Assembly: GCA_963788215.1 (NCBI GenBank)
Contig: CAWBFX010000003.1
Span: 434,001-498,000 of the forward strand
Reading direction: 5' to 3'
Length of the DNA: 64,000 nucleotides
DNA from: AC-32 sp963788215
Lineage (GTDB): Bacteria > Actinomycetota > Thermoleophilia > Gaiellales > Gaiellaceae
The notes below the pieces were generated by a model, which had not been told where the DNA came from, searched no databases, and worked only from the letters and a program-made list of their open reading frames with translations. Shown here piece after piece: positions 1 to 8,112 of the stretch (positions are counted from its first letter, which is position 1; each line of letters starts with the position of its first letter). Both the position numbers and the translations under genes were made by a program.

Positions 1-648
1 TTCGCGGGCGGCCCGGGCGACATCTACGTCATGAACGCCAACGGCAGCGGAACGACCGATCTGAGCAACGACCCGCAAGACGACGACTCGACCCCGAGCT
101 GGTCGCCCGACGGCGCGAAGATCGCGTACAGCCTTTTCGACCCGAATGTCGGAGGCGGCGGTGAGATCTACGCGATGAACGCGGACGGCAGCAGCCAGAC
201 GAACCTGACGAACGATCCCGCCGACGACTACGCGCCGACCTGGTCTCCCGACGGTGCGCAACTCGCCTTCCAGTCGAACCGCACCGGATCGCCACCACCA
301 CCCCCGCCGCCACCTCCGCCACCCCCGCCTCCCCCACCGCCGCCGCCACCACCCCCGCCGCCGCCACCTCCGCCACCTCCGCCACCTCCGCCACCTCCGC
401 CTCCACCTCCTCCGCCTCCACCTCCTCCGCCTCCGTTCACTCCGCCGAAGTGCGTGGTGCCGAACGTGCTGCACCTGAAGCTGGCCAGGGCCAAGGCGAG
501 GATCCGCGCCCGGCATTGCCGCGTCGGCGCGACCACGAAGAAGCACGCGAGCGCCCGCAACCGGGGCCGCGTGATCCAGCAGAGCCCGAAAGCCTCGAGC
601 AAGAAGCGCGCGAACGGCTACCGGGTCAAGCTGATCGTCGGCCGGTAA
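1..648 (+). CDS. 3' end of a TolB-like propeller protein with poly-proline linker and PASTA module
   Basis: The gene runs in from the left edge, so the start is not seen. Two PD40/TolB-type propeller blades are visible, each with an IYxMNxxGS strand followed by SWSPDG or TWSPDG. A linker of nearly uninterrupted prolines (roughly 290-440) follows, then a basic C-terminal PASTA-like module with cysteines in the KCVVPNV and RHCRVG motifs, ending VKLIVGR. The protein is probably secreted and held at the cell wall by the PASTA module; that is inferred from the domains. The C-terminal module is the same type as in the eleven minus-strand proteins of 23231-58090, so this is a twelfth member outside the array and on the other strand. 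It ends 26 bases before proA. Confidence 0.8.
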   Translation, partial: FAGGPGDIYVMNANGSGTTDLSNDPQDDDSTPSWSPDGAKIAYSLFDPNVGGGGEIYAMNADGSSQTNLTNDPADDYAPTWSPDGAQLAFQSNRTGSPPPPPPPPPPPPPPPPPPPPPPPPPPPPPPPPPPPPPPPPPPPPPPPPFTPPKCVVPNVLHLKLARAKARIRARHCRVGATTKKHASARNRGRVIQQSPKASSKKRANGYRVKLIVGR

Positions 649-674
649 CGCCGCGCGGCGCTACATTCGGCGCA

Positions 675-1943
675 GTGACGCTGCGCGAGGAGCTCGACCG
701 AGAGGCACGCGAGGCCAATCGCGCCGCGGCGAGCCTGACCGACGAGGCCGTCGCCGAGGCGCTCGGGATCGCAGCTGCTCTCGTCCGCGAGCGCCGGGCG
801 GAGATCCTCGACGCGAACGAGGCCGACGGTGAAGCGGCGGCCGGCCGGCTCGACGACGGGATGCTCGATCGCCTCCGGCTGGACGACGAACGGGTCGAAG
901 CGATCGCTGCGCAGGTCGAGGCGGTCGCGGCGATCGAGCCGCTCGAGCGCGAGATCTCCTCCTGGACGCTGTCGAACGGCCTCCAGGTCAGCGAGCGGCG
1001 CATCCCGATCGGGACGGTCGGGGCAAACTTCGAGGCGCGGCCGAACGTCGCGCTCGACGTCGCCGGCCAGCTGCTGAAGAGCCTGAACACGGCGGTGCTC
1101 CGCACGGGCGGCGCCGCGCTTCGAACCGTCACCGTCCTCGTCGATGACGTCCTGCGACCGGCGCTGGAGCAGGCGGGTCTTCCGCCAGGCGCCGTGGGCC
1201 TCGTCCGTTCACCCGACCGCGAAGGTGCCCGCGTCCTGGTGACGATGCCCGAGCGCATCCCGCTCGTGATCCTGCGCGGAAGCGGCCCCACGACCGCCGA
1301 GCTCGCACGCCTCGCCGCCGAGCACGGCGTCCGCACGCTCGCGCACGCCGAGGGCGGAGGCGTGCTCTACCTCCACGCCGACGCCGACCGCGACCGCGCG
1401 CTGGCGATGACGAGCGCCACCCTCGACCGGCTCGGCGTCTGCAACCGGCTCAACCTGGCTCTCGTCGACCGCAGGGCGGCCGGGCTCCTCCCCGACGTCC
1501 TCGCGATCTTCCGCGAGCGTGGGCTCGAGGTTCGCGGGACCCCGCGCGCGATCGACGCCGCCGGCGACGGCGTCTTGCCACACGACCGCGACCGGCTCGG
1601 CTACGAGTGGGCCAACGACTCCGAGCGCGTGGCCACGGTCACGCTCGACCTGGTCGACGACCTGGACGACGCGCTGCGGATCGCGAACGAGGAGACCTCC
1701 GGCCTCGCGGCGGGCATCGTCACCGAGGACGCGGAGGCGGCGAACCGCTTCCTCGACGGCTACCGGGGCACCGCGGCGTTCTGGCACGCGACGACGCGGT
1801 TCACTGACGGGTTCGCGTTGACCGGCGTTCCCGAGACGGGGATCAACGTCGACGCCGTGCCCGGCCCTCGCGGCCCGGTGACGTACCGCGACCTCTGGCT
1901 CCGCCAGTACCGAGTCGTCGGAGACGCGACCCAGACGCGTTGA
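675..1943 (+). CDS. proA: gamma-glutamyl phosphate reductase
   Basis: Second enzyme of proline synthesis, reducing gamma-glutamyl phosphate to glutamate semialdehyde with NADPH in the cytoplasm. The 422-residue product matches the usual length (about 417). It has the aldehyde-dehydrogenase-type fold signatures of ProA: LLKSLNTAVLRTGG near residue 135 and the catalytic cysteine region GVCNRLN near residue 256. I chose the GTG at 675 because the open frame continues upstream into the previous gene without homology, while this start gives the typical N-terminus. The stop overlaps the TTG start of proB, so the two are translationally coupled. The order proA-proB is the reverse of the common proB-proA. 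Confidence 0.93.
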   Translation: MTLREELDREAREANRAAASLTDEAVAEALGIAAALVRERRAEILDANEADGEAAAGRLDDGMLDRLRLDDERVEAIAAQVEAVAAIEPLEREISSWTLSNGLQVSERRIPIGTVGANFEARPNVALDVAGQLLKSLNTAVLRTGGAALRTVTVLVDDVLRPALEQAGLPPGAVGLVRSPDREGARVLVTMPERIPLVILRGSGPTTAELARLAAEHGVRTLAHAEGGGVLYLHADADRDRALAMTSATLDRLGVCNRLNLALVDRRAAGLLPDVLAIFRERGLEVRGTPRAIDAAGDGVLPHDRDRLGYEWANDSERVATVTLDLVDDLDDALRIANEETSGLAAGIVTEDAEAANRFLDGYRGTAAFWHATTRFTDGFALTGVPETGINVDAVPGPRGPVTYRDLWLRQYRVVGDATQTR

Positions 1944-2983
1944 ACCGGGCGGTCGTCGTCAAGCTCGGGACGGGCCTCGTCGTCGGCGAGGGCGGCGAGG
2001 TCAGGGCTGAGCTGGTCCGCGCACGCGCGAGAGAGATCGCCGGCCTCGTCTCCGGCGGCGACCCGGTCTGCGTCGTCTCGTCCGGCGCGATCGCGCTCGG
2101 CCTGCCGAAGCTCGGGCTGACCAGGCGCCCCAGCTCGGTCGGGCGGCTCCAGGCTGCATCCGCACTCGGCCAGGCACGGCTCCAGCGCACGTGGGAGGAG
2201 GCCTTTGCCGAGCACGGAATCCCCGCGGCGCAGATCCTGCTCGCGGCCGGGGACGTCGCCGACCGGTCGGCCTACGTCAACGCGCGCCAGGCGTTCACCG
2301 AGCTCTTCCGCCTGCGCGCGGTCCCGGTCGTGAACGAGAACGACGCGACTGCGACCGACGAGATCACCTTCGGCGACAACGACGCGCTCGCGGCGCAGGT
2401 GGCCGTTCTCGTGGGAGCGCGCGTGCTCGTGCTGCTGACCGAGGTCGAAGGCGTCTACTCGCGCGCGCCGGGGACACCCGGCGCTGAGCTACTGCTCGAG
2501 GGTGCGTCGGCAGGAGACGCCGAGCTGGGCCCCGGCTCGGAGCTCGGCCGCGGCGGCATGCGCAGCAAGGTGCTCGCAGCCCAGATGTCGAGCGCCGCCG
2601 GGATTCCGACCGTCATCGCGGCGGGGTACGGCGAGGAGGTGCTCGGCCCGATCCTCGCCGGGGAGGCTCCCGCGACGCGGTTCGCGCCCTACGAGCGCAG
2701 CCAGTCCGCGTTCAAGCTGTGGCTGCGCTTCGGCAAGCCCGTCGCCGGGCGGTTGCACGTGGACGAGGGCGCGCGCCGGGCTCTCGTCGAGACCGGCGCG
2801 AGCCTGCTCGGAGTCGGCGTCGAGCGCTGTGAGGGGCGCTTCGACGCGGGCGCCGCCGTCGAGCTCGTCGGGCCGGACGGCGTGGTCTTCGCCAAGGGCA
2901 TCGCGGGCGCAGGAGCGGACGAGCTCGAGGGGAGGCCGCGCGGGCTCGAAGCCGTCCACCGCGACAAGCTGGTGCTCTACTAA
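1940..2983 (+). CDS. proB: glutamate 5-kinase with PUA domain
   Basis: First enzyme of proline synthesis, phosphorylating glutamate. The amino-acid kinase fold begins VVVKLGTGLV, followed by VSSGAI near residue 52, NENDATATDE near residue 132 and the GRGGMRSK substrate loop near residue 205. A C-terminal PUA domain occupies about residues 265-347, as in long bacterial ProB. The TTG start overlaps the proA stop (TTGA), indicating coupled translation. Feedback inhibition by proline is known for the family, not seen here. A perfect hairpin 18 bases after the stop probably ends the operon. Confidence 0.93.
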   Translation: MNRAVVVKLGTGLVVGEGGEVRAELVRARAREIAGLVSGGDPVCVVSSGAIALGLPKLGLTRRPSSVGRLQAASALGQARLQRTWEEAFAEHGIPAAQILLAAGDVADRSAYVNARQAFTELFRLRAVPVVNENDATATDEITFGDNDALAAQVAVLVGARVLVLLTEVEGVYSRAPGTPGAELLLEGASAGDAELGPGSELGRGGMRSKVLAAQMSSAAGIPTVIAAGYGEEVLGPILAGEAPATRFAPYERSQSAFKLWLRFGKPVAGRLHVDEGARRALVETGASLLGVGVERCEGRFDAGAAVELVGPDGVVFAKGIAGAGADELEGRPRGLEAVHRDKLVLY

Positions 2984-3000
2984 GGCAGTCTGCGACTGTC

Positions 3001-3026
3001 GCCGCGACCGACATGGCGGTCGCGGC
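3001..3026. terminator. hairpin between convergent proB and LVIVD gene
   Basis: Perfect 10-base inverted repeat GCCGCGACCG / CGGTCGCGGC with a 6-base loop. It lies 18 bases after the proB stop and about 90 bases after the end of the convergent gene, so it can serve both. No T-run follows. Confidence 0.6.
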
Positions 3027-3115
3027 CAAGCAACGACTGTCCGTTAGCGCCGCGCGAGCCGGCGGAGCCGGTTCGCTGCCGAGCGAGAGGAAAGCGAAGC
3101 GGTCGAAGCGGGAAA

Positions 3116-4429
3116 CTAGCCGAAGCCCGGCCGCGGGACCGGGAGGTCGAGCAGCGTTTCCTGCGTCTGCGCGTTCAGGTGGTCCCAGGTCGCGCCGGCG
3201 GTGTTCGTTCTCGCGAGCGTGAACGCATCGATGCCCCGCGCGATGTCGTTCGCGTAGATCGTGCCGTTGTACCAGTAGGACGACCAGGTGTCGGCGGACC
3301 CGCCGACGGTCGCGTCGTAGTAGGCGATCTCGTGCGGCTGCGTCGGGTTCGTGAGGTCGATCACGCCGGTCCCCCCGCCGTACCAGGCGGCGACGAGCTG
3401 ATAGCGGCCGAAGACGGGGATGAAGTTCCCGTTGTGCACCGAGCAGTACGCGCCGCCCTGCGGCCGCGGGATCATGAACGAGCTCTGGAAGAGCCCGTCG
3501 CTCACGCGGTAGATCCAGATGCGGCCGTTCCCGGTGGGCGAGCAGCTGCCGGTCCCCTCGTCGTCGAAGACGACGTACTGGCCGTCCCAGGTGAACTCGG
3601 CCGAGTGCCAGAAATAGACCGAGCTGTTGTCGATGTGGATCGGATGCAGCGTGTCCGGGTGCACCGGGTCGCTGATGTCCCAGATCTGGCCTTCGCTCAT
3701 GCAGGACGCGGCTGCCTTGTGAATCGCGGTGAAGACTGTGATGTCGTGACAGGCGACCGCCCCGCTCCACGGCGGCGCGGACACCGGCGGCTGCGCGATC
3801 ACGCTCGCGGTCTCGGGCGCGTCCAGCGGGACCGAGACGATCGAGAACTTCCCGAACGGCTGCTGGCAGGTTCCGCCGATGTTCTGGGAGGCGATCGGGA
3901 ACGACGAGACGTACAGCAGCAGGCGGTTGTTCCCGAGGTCGGGCACGATCGTGTGCGTGTGCGAGCCGCAGTCGGTCGTGACCGCCTTGAGGTAGACCGG
4001 GGTCGCGGGGTTCGTGATGTCGAAGATCCGAATCCCTTCCCAGCCCCGCGGGTCGCTCGCGACGGTGTCCGTCGCGCTGCTCTGGCCGCAGACGGTCGCG
4101 CCGTCGATCTGGGGCCGGTCGACGGACATGAAGAGGAGCAGGCGCCCGTTGTAGCGCCAGAGGGAGACGTCGTTCTGAGGGCCCCGGCAGCGATACGACA
4201 CGTAGAGCTGGTGCGTCTGCCGGTTGAACACGCGGAAGCCGTCGTAGTCGCCGGCGACGCCGGTGTCTCCCCAGAAGGCGATGTCGGAGTGCGTCGGCCC
4301 CGGCCCCGGAATACTCCAGCTCAAGCGCATGCCGGAGAGGGCGTCGCGGGTGGACGTCGCGCCGCTCGGCACGACCACGAGCGCGACGAAGCCGATCAGA
4401 CAGACGAGCCTGCGCAACGACATCTGCAC
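3116..4429 (-). CDS. secreted LVIVD-repeat beta-propeller protein
   Basis: About 437 residues. A basic N-terminus and hydrophobic stretch (LVCLIGFVALVVVPSGATS) form a probable signal peptide. The body has repeated blades of the LVIVD type, with strands such as GVAGDYDGFRVFN, GIRIFDITNPATPVYL, GQIWDISDPVHPDTL and GVIDLTNPTQPHEIAYY. Such proteins fold as extracellular propellers of unknown ligand; no catalytic residues were recognised. Starts at GTG 4429 or ATG 4423 are both possible; neither has a clear ribosome site. It converges on proB. Confidence 0.75.
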   Translation of the reverse strand: MQMSLRRLVCLIGFVALVVVPSGATSTRDALSGMRLSWSIPGPGPTHSDIAFWGDTGVAGDYDGFRVFNRQTHQLYVSYRCRGPQNDVSLWRYNGRLLLFMSVDRPQIDGATVCGQSSATDTVASDPRGWEGIRIFDITNPATPVYLKAVTTDCGSHTHTIVPDLGNNRLLLYVSSFPIASQNIGGTCQQPFGKFSIVSVPLDAPETASVIAQPPVSAPPWSGAVACHDITVFTAIHKAAASCMSEGQIWDISDPVHPDTLHPIHIDNSSVYFWHSAEFTWDGQYVVFDDEGTGSCSPTGNGRIWIYRVSDGLFQSSFMIPRPQGGAYCSVHNGNFIPVFGRYQLVAAWYGGGTGVIDLTNPTQPHEIAYYDATVGGSADTWSSYWYNGTIYANDIARGIDAFTLARTNTAGATWDHLNAQTQETLLDLPVPRPGFG

Positions 4430-4460
4430 GGGCGAGGCTAAACGGTTTGCGCGGCGGTTA

Positions 4461-5105
4461 CTAGTCCTTTCTCCGCACCAGCGTGACGCCGTCCCGCACG
4501 GTCAGCTGCGCGACGACTACCCGGTCGTCCGCGACGAGGCGGTCGTTCAGCTCGCGGATCGCCTTCGTCTCGTCCGAGTCGTCGCTCTCGTCCAGGACGC
4601 GGCCGCTCCAGAGAGTGTTGTCGAGCGCCATCAGCCCGCTCCCGGCCAGGCGCGGGACGAGCGCTTCGTAGTAGTTCAGGTAGTTCACCTTGTCCGCGTC
4701 GATGAAGACGAAGTCGAACTCACCCTCGAGCTGCTCGATCGTCTCGAGCGCGGGTCCGAGATGGACGGTGATCCGGTCGGGGTACGGGCTGGCCGCGATG
4801 TGGCGGCGCGCGACCTCGGCGTGCGTCTCGTCGAACTCGCAGGTGTCGATGTGACCGCCCTCGGGGAGCCCGGCCGCCATGGAGAGGGACGAGTAACCGC
4901 TGTACGTGCCGAGCTCGAGCACGCGACGCGCCTGCAGGCCGTAGACGAGCAGCTCGAGGAAGCGCCCCTCGATCGTCCCGGTCAGCATCTGGGGCGAGCG
5001 CAGGTTGGCGCGGGTCTCCTCGGCGAGCTCGCTCAGGTATGCGGGCGGCGGCGTCGTGTGCGCGGCCGCGTAGTCGTCGATCTCCTCACTGACGATGAAG
5101 CTCAC
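4461..5105 (-). CDS. SAM-dependent O-methyltransferase
   Basis: The 214-residue product has class I methyltransferase motifs of the caffeoyl-CoA/catechol O-methyltransferase family: VLELGTYSGYSSLSMA (SAM motif I), the acidic loop CEFDETH, FDFVFIDADKVNY with the metal-binding aspartate, and LMALDNTLWSGRV. It probably methylates a small phenolic or catechol-like substrate with a divalent metal; the substrate is unknown. The GTG start overlaps the stop of the upstream gene (GTGA). It is the last gene of a three-gene overlapping operon. Confidence 0.85.
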   Translation of the reverse strand: MSFIVSEEIDDYAAAHTTPPPAYLSELAEETRANLRSPQMLTGTIEGRFLELLVYGLQARRVLELGTYSGYSSLSMAAGLPEGGHIDTCEFDETHAEVARRHIAASPYPDRITVHLGPALETIEQLEGEFDFVFIDADKVNYLNYYEALVPRLAGSGLMALDNTLWSGRVLDESDDSDETKAIRELNDRLVADDRVVVAQLTVRDGVTLVRRKD

Positions 5106-5374
5106 GACGCCGTCCCTGCCTGGAGCTTGCCGCTCCGGATCCGTTCGGCCATGTCCTTCGACTCTTCGCGGTAGACGGTGCCGTCCTCGAACTCGATCCA
5201 CGGGAAGCCGCGCTGCCCGGTGCGCTGGACGGTCTCCTCCCGCGGCCCCCGGTACTTCTCCTTGACGACCTCGTAGTTGACCCCCGCGTCGTCGAGCGCC
5301 TTCTGCACCCGCCAGCACGGGTGGCCGCCGACCTTGACCCAGATGTTCCTGCAGCGATGAAGCTTGATCGCCAT
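5102..5374 (-). CDS. small glutaredoxin / GST N-terminal domain protein
   Basis: 90 residues with a thioredoxin-like fold resembling an isolated GST N-terminal or glutaredoxin domain: KLHRC at the N-terminus, HPCWRVQKALDDAGV as helix 1, YEVVKEKYRG and GFPWIEFEDGTVYREESKDMAE. The CxxC position is not conserved; single cysteines occur at residues 8 and 20. Its ATG overlaps the stop of the metallo-beta-lactamase gene by one base, and its stop overlaps the methyltransferase start. A redox or thiol-transfer role is inferred from the fold only. Confidence 0.7.
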   Translation of the reverse strand: MAIKLHRCRNIWVKVGGHPCWRVQKALDDAGVNYEVVKEKYRGPREETVQRTGQRGFPWIEFEDGTVYREESKDMAERIRSGKLQAGTAS

Positions 5375-6048
5375 CAGCCCTCCGTTCGTTCCACGCGCGA
5401 GCCGCCGACGATCGCATCGCGACCGTCGGCAAAACGGACCCACGCCTTGCCCTTGCCGTCGTAGTCGGGCGACCAGACCACGAGCGTTGCCTCCTCCCCA
5501 CCGACACGCACGGCTTCGGTGCCTTCCGGTTCGGCGCCGCGCCAGACGCGGACGAAGGGGTTCTGCTCCCGCTCGCGACCGATCGTCGTCTCGTCCGTGT
5601 GCCCCGGCAGCACGCGCATCTCGTCCGGCAGCTGCATCAAGACCTCCATCACCGAGCGCTTGATCTGGCCGAAGTCGCCGCCGCCGACGGCGTCCTTGAA
5701 CAGGACGTCGCCGGTGCAGCAGAGCTCGCCGTTGAACACGAAGGCGAGGTGGTCGTCCTTGTGCCCTGGCGTCGGCAGCGCCTCGATCTCGAGGCCGCCC
5801 GTCGTGAGGTCGCCCTTCACGATCGGGCACCCGTAGCGCTCCTGGATCTCCGCGTCCCCGGCGATGTGGTCGGCGTCGGCGTGGGTCGTGAGCAGGTGCG
5901 TCACCGTCAGCCCCTCACGCTCGACCGCCTCGAACAGCGGCTCGAGCGGAGCACCGGAATCGACGAACACGGCCGTCCCGCCGGGCTCGTCCGCGATCAG
6001 GTACGCGTTCGAGAGCCAACTCGGATGCATGCTTCGCTCGACCAACAA
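5374..6048 (-). CDS. metallo-beta-lactamase-fold hydrolase
   Basis: About 224 residues, glyoxalase II/YcbL-like. Visible metal motifs are THADADHIAGD near residue 56, PTPGHKDDHLAF near residue 92, TGDVLF near residue 113 and LPGHTDETTIGRE near residue 147. The first motif reads HxDxDH instead of HxHxDH: the second histidine is aspartate. It may hydrolyse a thioester or similar small substrate. The TTG start at 6048 lacks a ribosome site; an in-frame ATG at 6030 is an alternative. First gene of the operon; pspA is divergent 43 bases away. Confidence 0.8.
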   Translation of the reverse strand: MLVERSMHPSWLSNAYLIADEPGGTAVFVDSGAPLEPLFEAVEREGLTVTHLLTTHADADHIAGDAEIQERYGCPIVKGDLTTGGLEIEALPTPGHKDDHLAFVFNGELCCTGDVLFKDAVGGGDFGQIKRSVMEVLMQLPDEMRVLPGHTDETTIGREREQNPFVRVWRGAEPEGTEAVRVGGEEATLVVWSPDYDGKGKAWVRFADGRDAIVGGSRVERTEG

Positions 6049-6091
6049 GGCCTCGTTAGGCTAAAGGCTCCGCACTCGAGAGGAGGAGCGA

Positions 6092-6820
6092 ATGGCCGGC
6101 CTGATGTCACGGGCGTCGACGGTGGTGAAGGCGAAGATGTCGAAGCTGCTCGACCGCGCCGAGGATCCGGCGGAGACGCTGGACTACTCGTACGAGAAGC
6201 AGCTCGAGCTTCTGCAGAACGTGAAGCGCGGGATCGCCGACGTCGTCACGGCGAAGAAGCGGCTCGAGCTCCAGGAGACGCAGCTCCAGCAGAGCGTCGT
6301 CAAGCTCGACAGCCAGGCACGCCAGGCGCTGGCGGCCGGCCGGGAGGATCTTGCGCGGCAGGCACTCGAACGGAAGTCCGGCCTGCAGCAGCAGCTGCAG
6401 AGCCTCGACCAGCAGACGCAGGGGCTCCAGCAGCAGCAGGAGAAGCTCGTCGCCAGCGAGAAGGCGCTCTCGGCCAAGGTCGAGGCCTTCCGGACGCAGA
6501 AGGAGACGATCAAGGCGCAGTACTCGGCCGCCGAGGCTCAGGTGAAGATCGGCGAGGCTGCCACGGGGATCGGCGAGCAGATGGCCGACACCGGTCTTGC
6601 GATCCAGCGCGCGAAGGACAAGACCGAGCAGATGCAGGCGCGCGCCTCGGCGATCGACGAGCTCACCACCTCGGGCGCGCTCGAAGACTTCACCTCCGAC
6701 CAGACCGAGCTCGACCGCGAGCTCGGGGCGATCGCCTCGAAGTCACAGGTCGACGACGAGCTCGCGAAGATGAAGGCCGAGCTCGGGCCCGGCGAGCAGC
6801 AGAAGGAGCTGCAGCAGTGA
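6092..6820 (+). CDS. pspA: phage shock protein A (PspA/IM30 family)
   Basis: 242 residues, almost wholly helical coiled coil, with the family N-terminus (MAGLMSRASTVVKAKMSKLLDRAEDP) and long Q/E/K-rich helices. PspA/IM30 proteins form ESCRT-III-like rods and rings on the inner face of the membrane and protect it under envelope stress. A strong ribosome site (GGAGGAG, 6080-6086) precedes the ATG. The next gene overlaps by GTGA. The pspA-pspAA pair faces htpX-pspAB on the other strand, a known Psp grouping in actinobacteria. Confidence 0.92.
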   Translation: MAGLMSRASTVVKAKMSKLLDRAEDPAETLDYSYEKQLELLQNVKRGIADVVTAKKRLELQETQLQQSVVKLDSQARQALAAGREDLARQALERKSGLQQQLQSLDQQTQGLQQQQEKLVASEKALSAKVEAFRTQKETIKAQYSAAEAQVKIGEAATGIGEQMADTGLAIQRAKDKTEQMQARASAIDELTTSGALEDFTSDQTELDRELGAIASKSQVDDELAKMKAELGPGEQQKELQQ

Positions 6821-7110
6821 TCGTGCGGTTGATGGGAGAGGGCCAGTTCGAGGTCGACGAGGAGGTCGCCAAGGGTCTCAACGACCTCGACGAGAAGGCC
6901 GGCGAGGCCGTCGAGCGCGGCGACGAGGAGCAGCTCCGCGTGCTCCTCGACCGCATGGCCGAAGCGGTGCGGACGAACGGCTCGCGCGTGCCCGACGACG
7001 ACCTCCGCGGCTCCGACGCGATCGTCCCGCCCGAAGACCTCTCGCTCGACGAGGCGAAGCAGCTGTTCGAGGGCGAAGGCCTGATCCCGGACTTGCCGAG
7101 CGCCGGCTAG
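6817..7110 (+). CDS. PspA-associated protein PspAA
   Basis: 97 residues: a short beta-rich start (VIVRLMGEGQFEVDEE) and an acidic helical body ending PPEDLSLDEAKQLFEGEG. This matches the small PspAA family found directly after pspA in actinobacteria. The GTG start overlaps the pspA stop; a GTG two codons on is an alternative. It is probably a partner or modulator of PspA, inferred from constant linkage. Its stop overlaps the stop of the convergent coiled-coil gene. Confidence 0.8.
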   Translation: MIVRLMGEGQFEVDEEVAKGLNDLDEKAGEAVERGDEEQLRVLLDRMAEAVRTNGSRVPDDDLRGSDAIVPPEDLSLDEAKQLFEGEGLIPDLPSAG

Positions 7111-7484
7111 CGCAGGCTCACCTGGATAAAGAGGGCCACGAAGCCGAGGACGGTCGTGGCCCAGAGGTTGACTGTCCAGCGGTGTGTCGAGTAGAGCTCG
7201 GTCCGGAGCGACCGCGCATCCTCGCCCGATTCGTGTCGGAAGCCGCGGAGGTCTTGCCGTGCCTCGCCGATGTCTTCCTTCAGCTCCGTGCGCATGGCGC
7301 CAATGTCTTCCTTCAGCTCCGTGCGCATGCCGCCAATGCCTTCCTTGAGATCCGTGCGCATGGCGCGCATCTCTTCGCGCAGCTCGCGAAATCCTTCGCG
7401 CATTTCGCCCCGCATCTCGCGCAGCTCCATGACCAGATCATCGATTCGGTCGTCGGTCCAGCGAGTGCGCGTCGGCTCGCTCAC
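7107..7484 (-). CDS. coiled-coil protein with C-terminal membrane anchor
   Basis: 125 residues. About residues 20-85 are a charged coiled coil with 11-residue repeats (MRTELKEDIGA) in three tandem copies. A C-terminal transmembrane helix (VNLWATTVLGFVALFIQVSL) follows, so it is a tail-anchored protein with a cytoplasmic coil. The function is not recognised. Its place between pspA-pspAA and htpX-pspAB suggests a membrane-stress role, which is inference. The gene overlaps the stop of pspAA tail to tail. Confidence 0.7.
   Translation of the reverse strand: MSEPTRTRWTDDRIDDLVMELREMRGEMREGFRELREEMRAMRTDLKEGIGGMRTELKEDIGAMRTELKEDIGEARQDLRGFRHESGEDARSLRTELYSTHRWTVNLWATTVLGFVALFIQVSLR
7271..7369 (-). 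repeat. three tandem 33-bp repeats encoding hendecads
   Basis: Units at 7271-7303, 7304-7336 and 7337-7369. The first two differ at one position and the third at several. Each encodes one 11-residue coiled-coil period, so gain or loss of a unit would lengthen or shorten the coil in register. Confidence 0.85.
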
Positions 7485-7533
7485 CTGACGAATCGTACCG
7501 CGGCGCGAGCCGCCGGACCGTGCCGGCTTCGTG

Positions 7534-8109
7534 TCAGAGCGGCGCGCCGAAGAGCCCGAACCAGCGCGTCAGGTCCTGCTCGATCGGCAGTTCCGGCTCG
7601 AGCTTCGCCTTCAGCTCCATCTCCTCGGCGTTGTCGCGCTCCTGGCCCTTGCCGGTCGGGACGAACGGCCAGAACGAGCCCTGCTTGAAGCCGTAGATCC
7701 AGTACGCGCGGCCTTCCTTGAACTTGCCCTCGAAGGGGAAGACCGCGGCGAGCAGCTGGCCGCCGAAGCCGCGGTCGTCCAGCTCGGACGCGATCAGGTG
7801 GACGGTCGCGACGATGTCCTCGAAGTCCTGGTCGCGCACGACGATCCACTCGAAGCCCATCTCGTCGGTCTTGCGCTCGACCTTCGAGCCCGACTCGGCC
7901 GCAACCGCGTCTAGCAGCTCCTGAAGCTCATTCTCGGCGCGGACGAACTCGCCCGCCGAGAGTGACTTGAAGCAGACGCCGGCCGAGCCGGACGGCTTCA
8001 GGTCGAGCTCGGTCTCGAGCGTGATCCGCGCGGTCGAGATGGCGAAGAGCTGCTCCTTCGCCGGCTCCTTGAGCTTGCTGCGACCGGAGAGGATGTCCCG
8101 CAGGCCCAA
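7534..8109 (-). CDS. PspAB family protein
   Basis: About 191 residues, beginning GLRDILSGRSKLKEP and containing DRGFGGQLLAAVFPFEG and AYWIYGFKQGSFWPFVPTG. This is the conserved actinobacterial family named PspAB for its linkage to PspA and HtpX; biochemical function is unknown. The frame starts at TTG 8109, only 3 bases after the htpX stop, so it is co-transcribed with htpX. No membrane segment is seen, so it is probably cytosolic or peripheral. Confidence 0.75.
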   Translation of the reverse strand: MGLRDILSGRSKLKEPAKEQLFAISTARITLETELDLKPSGSAGVCFKSLSAGEFVRAENELQELLDAVAAESGSKVERKTDEMGFEWIVVRDQDFEDIVATVHLIASELDDRGFGGQLLAAVFPFEGKFKEGRAYWIYGFKQGSFWPFVPTGKGQERDNAEEMELKAKLEPELPIEQDLTRWFGLFGAPL

Positions 8110-8112
8110 GAG

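Noticed and set aside
4263..5174. Plus-strand open frame of 303 codons opposite the methyltransferase
   Set aside because: Shadow frame; the minus strand encodes clear methyltransferase and GST-N motifs.
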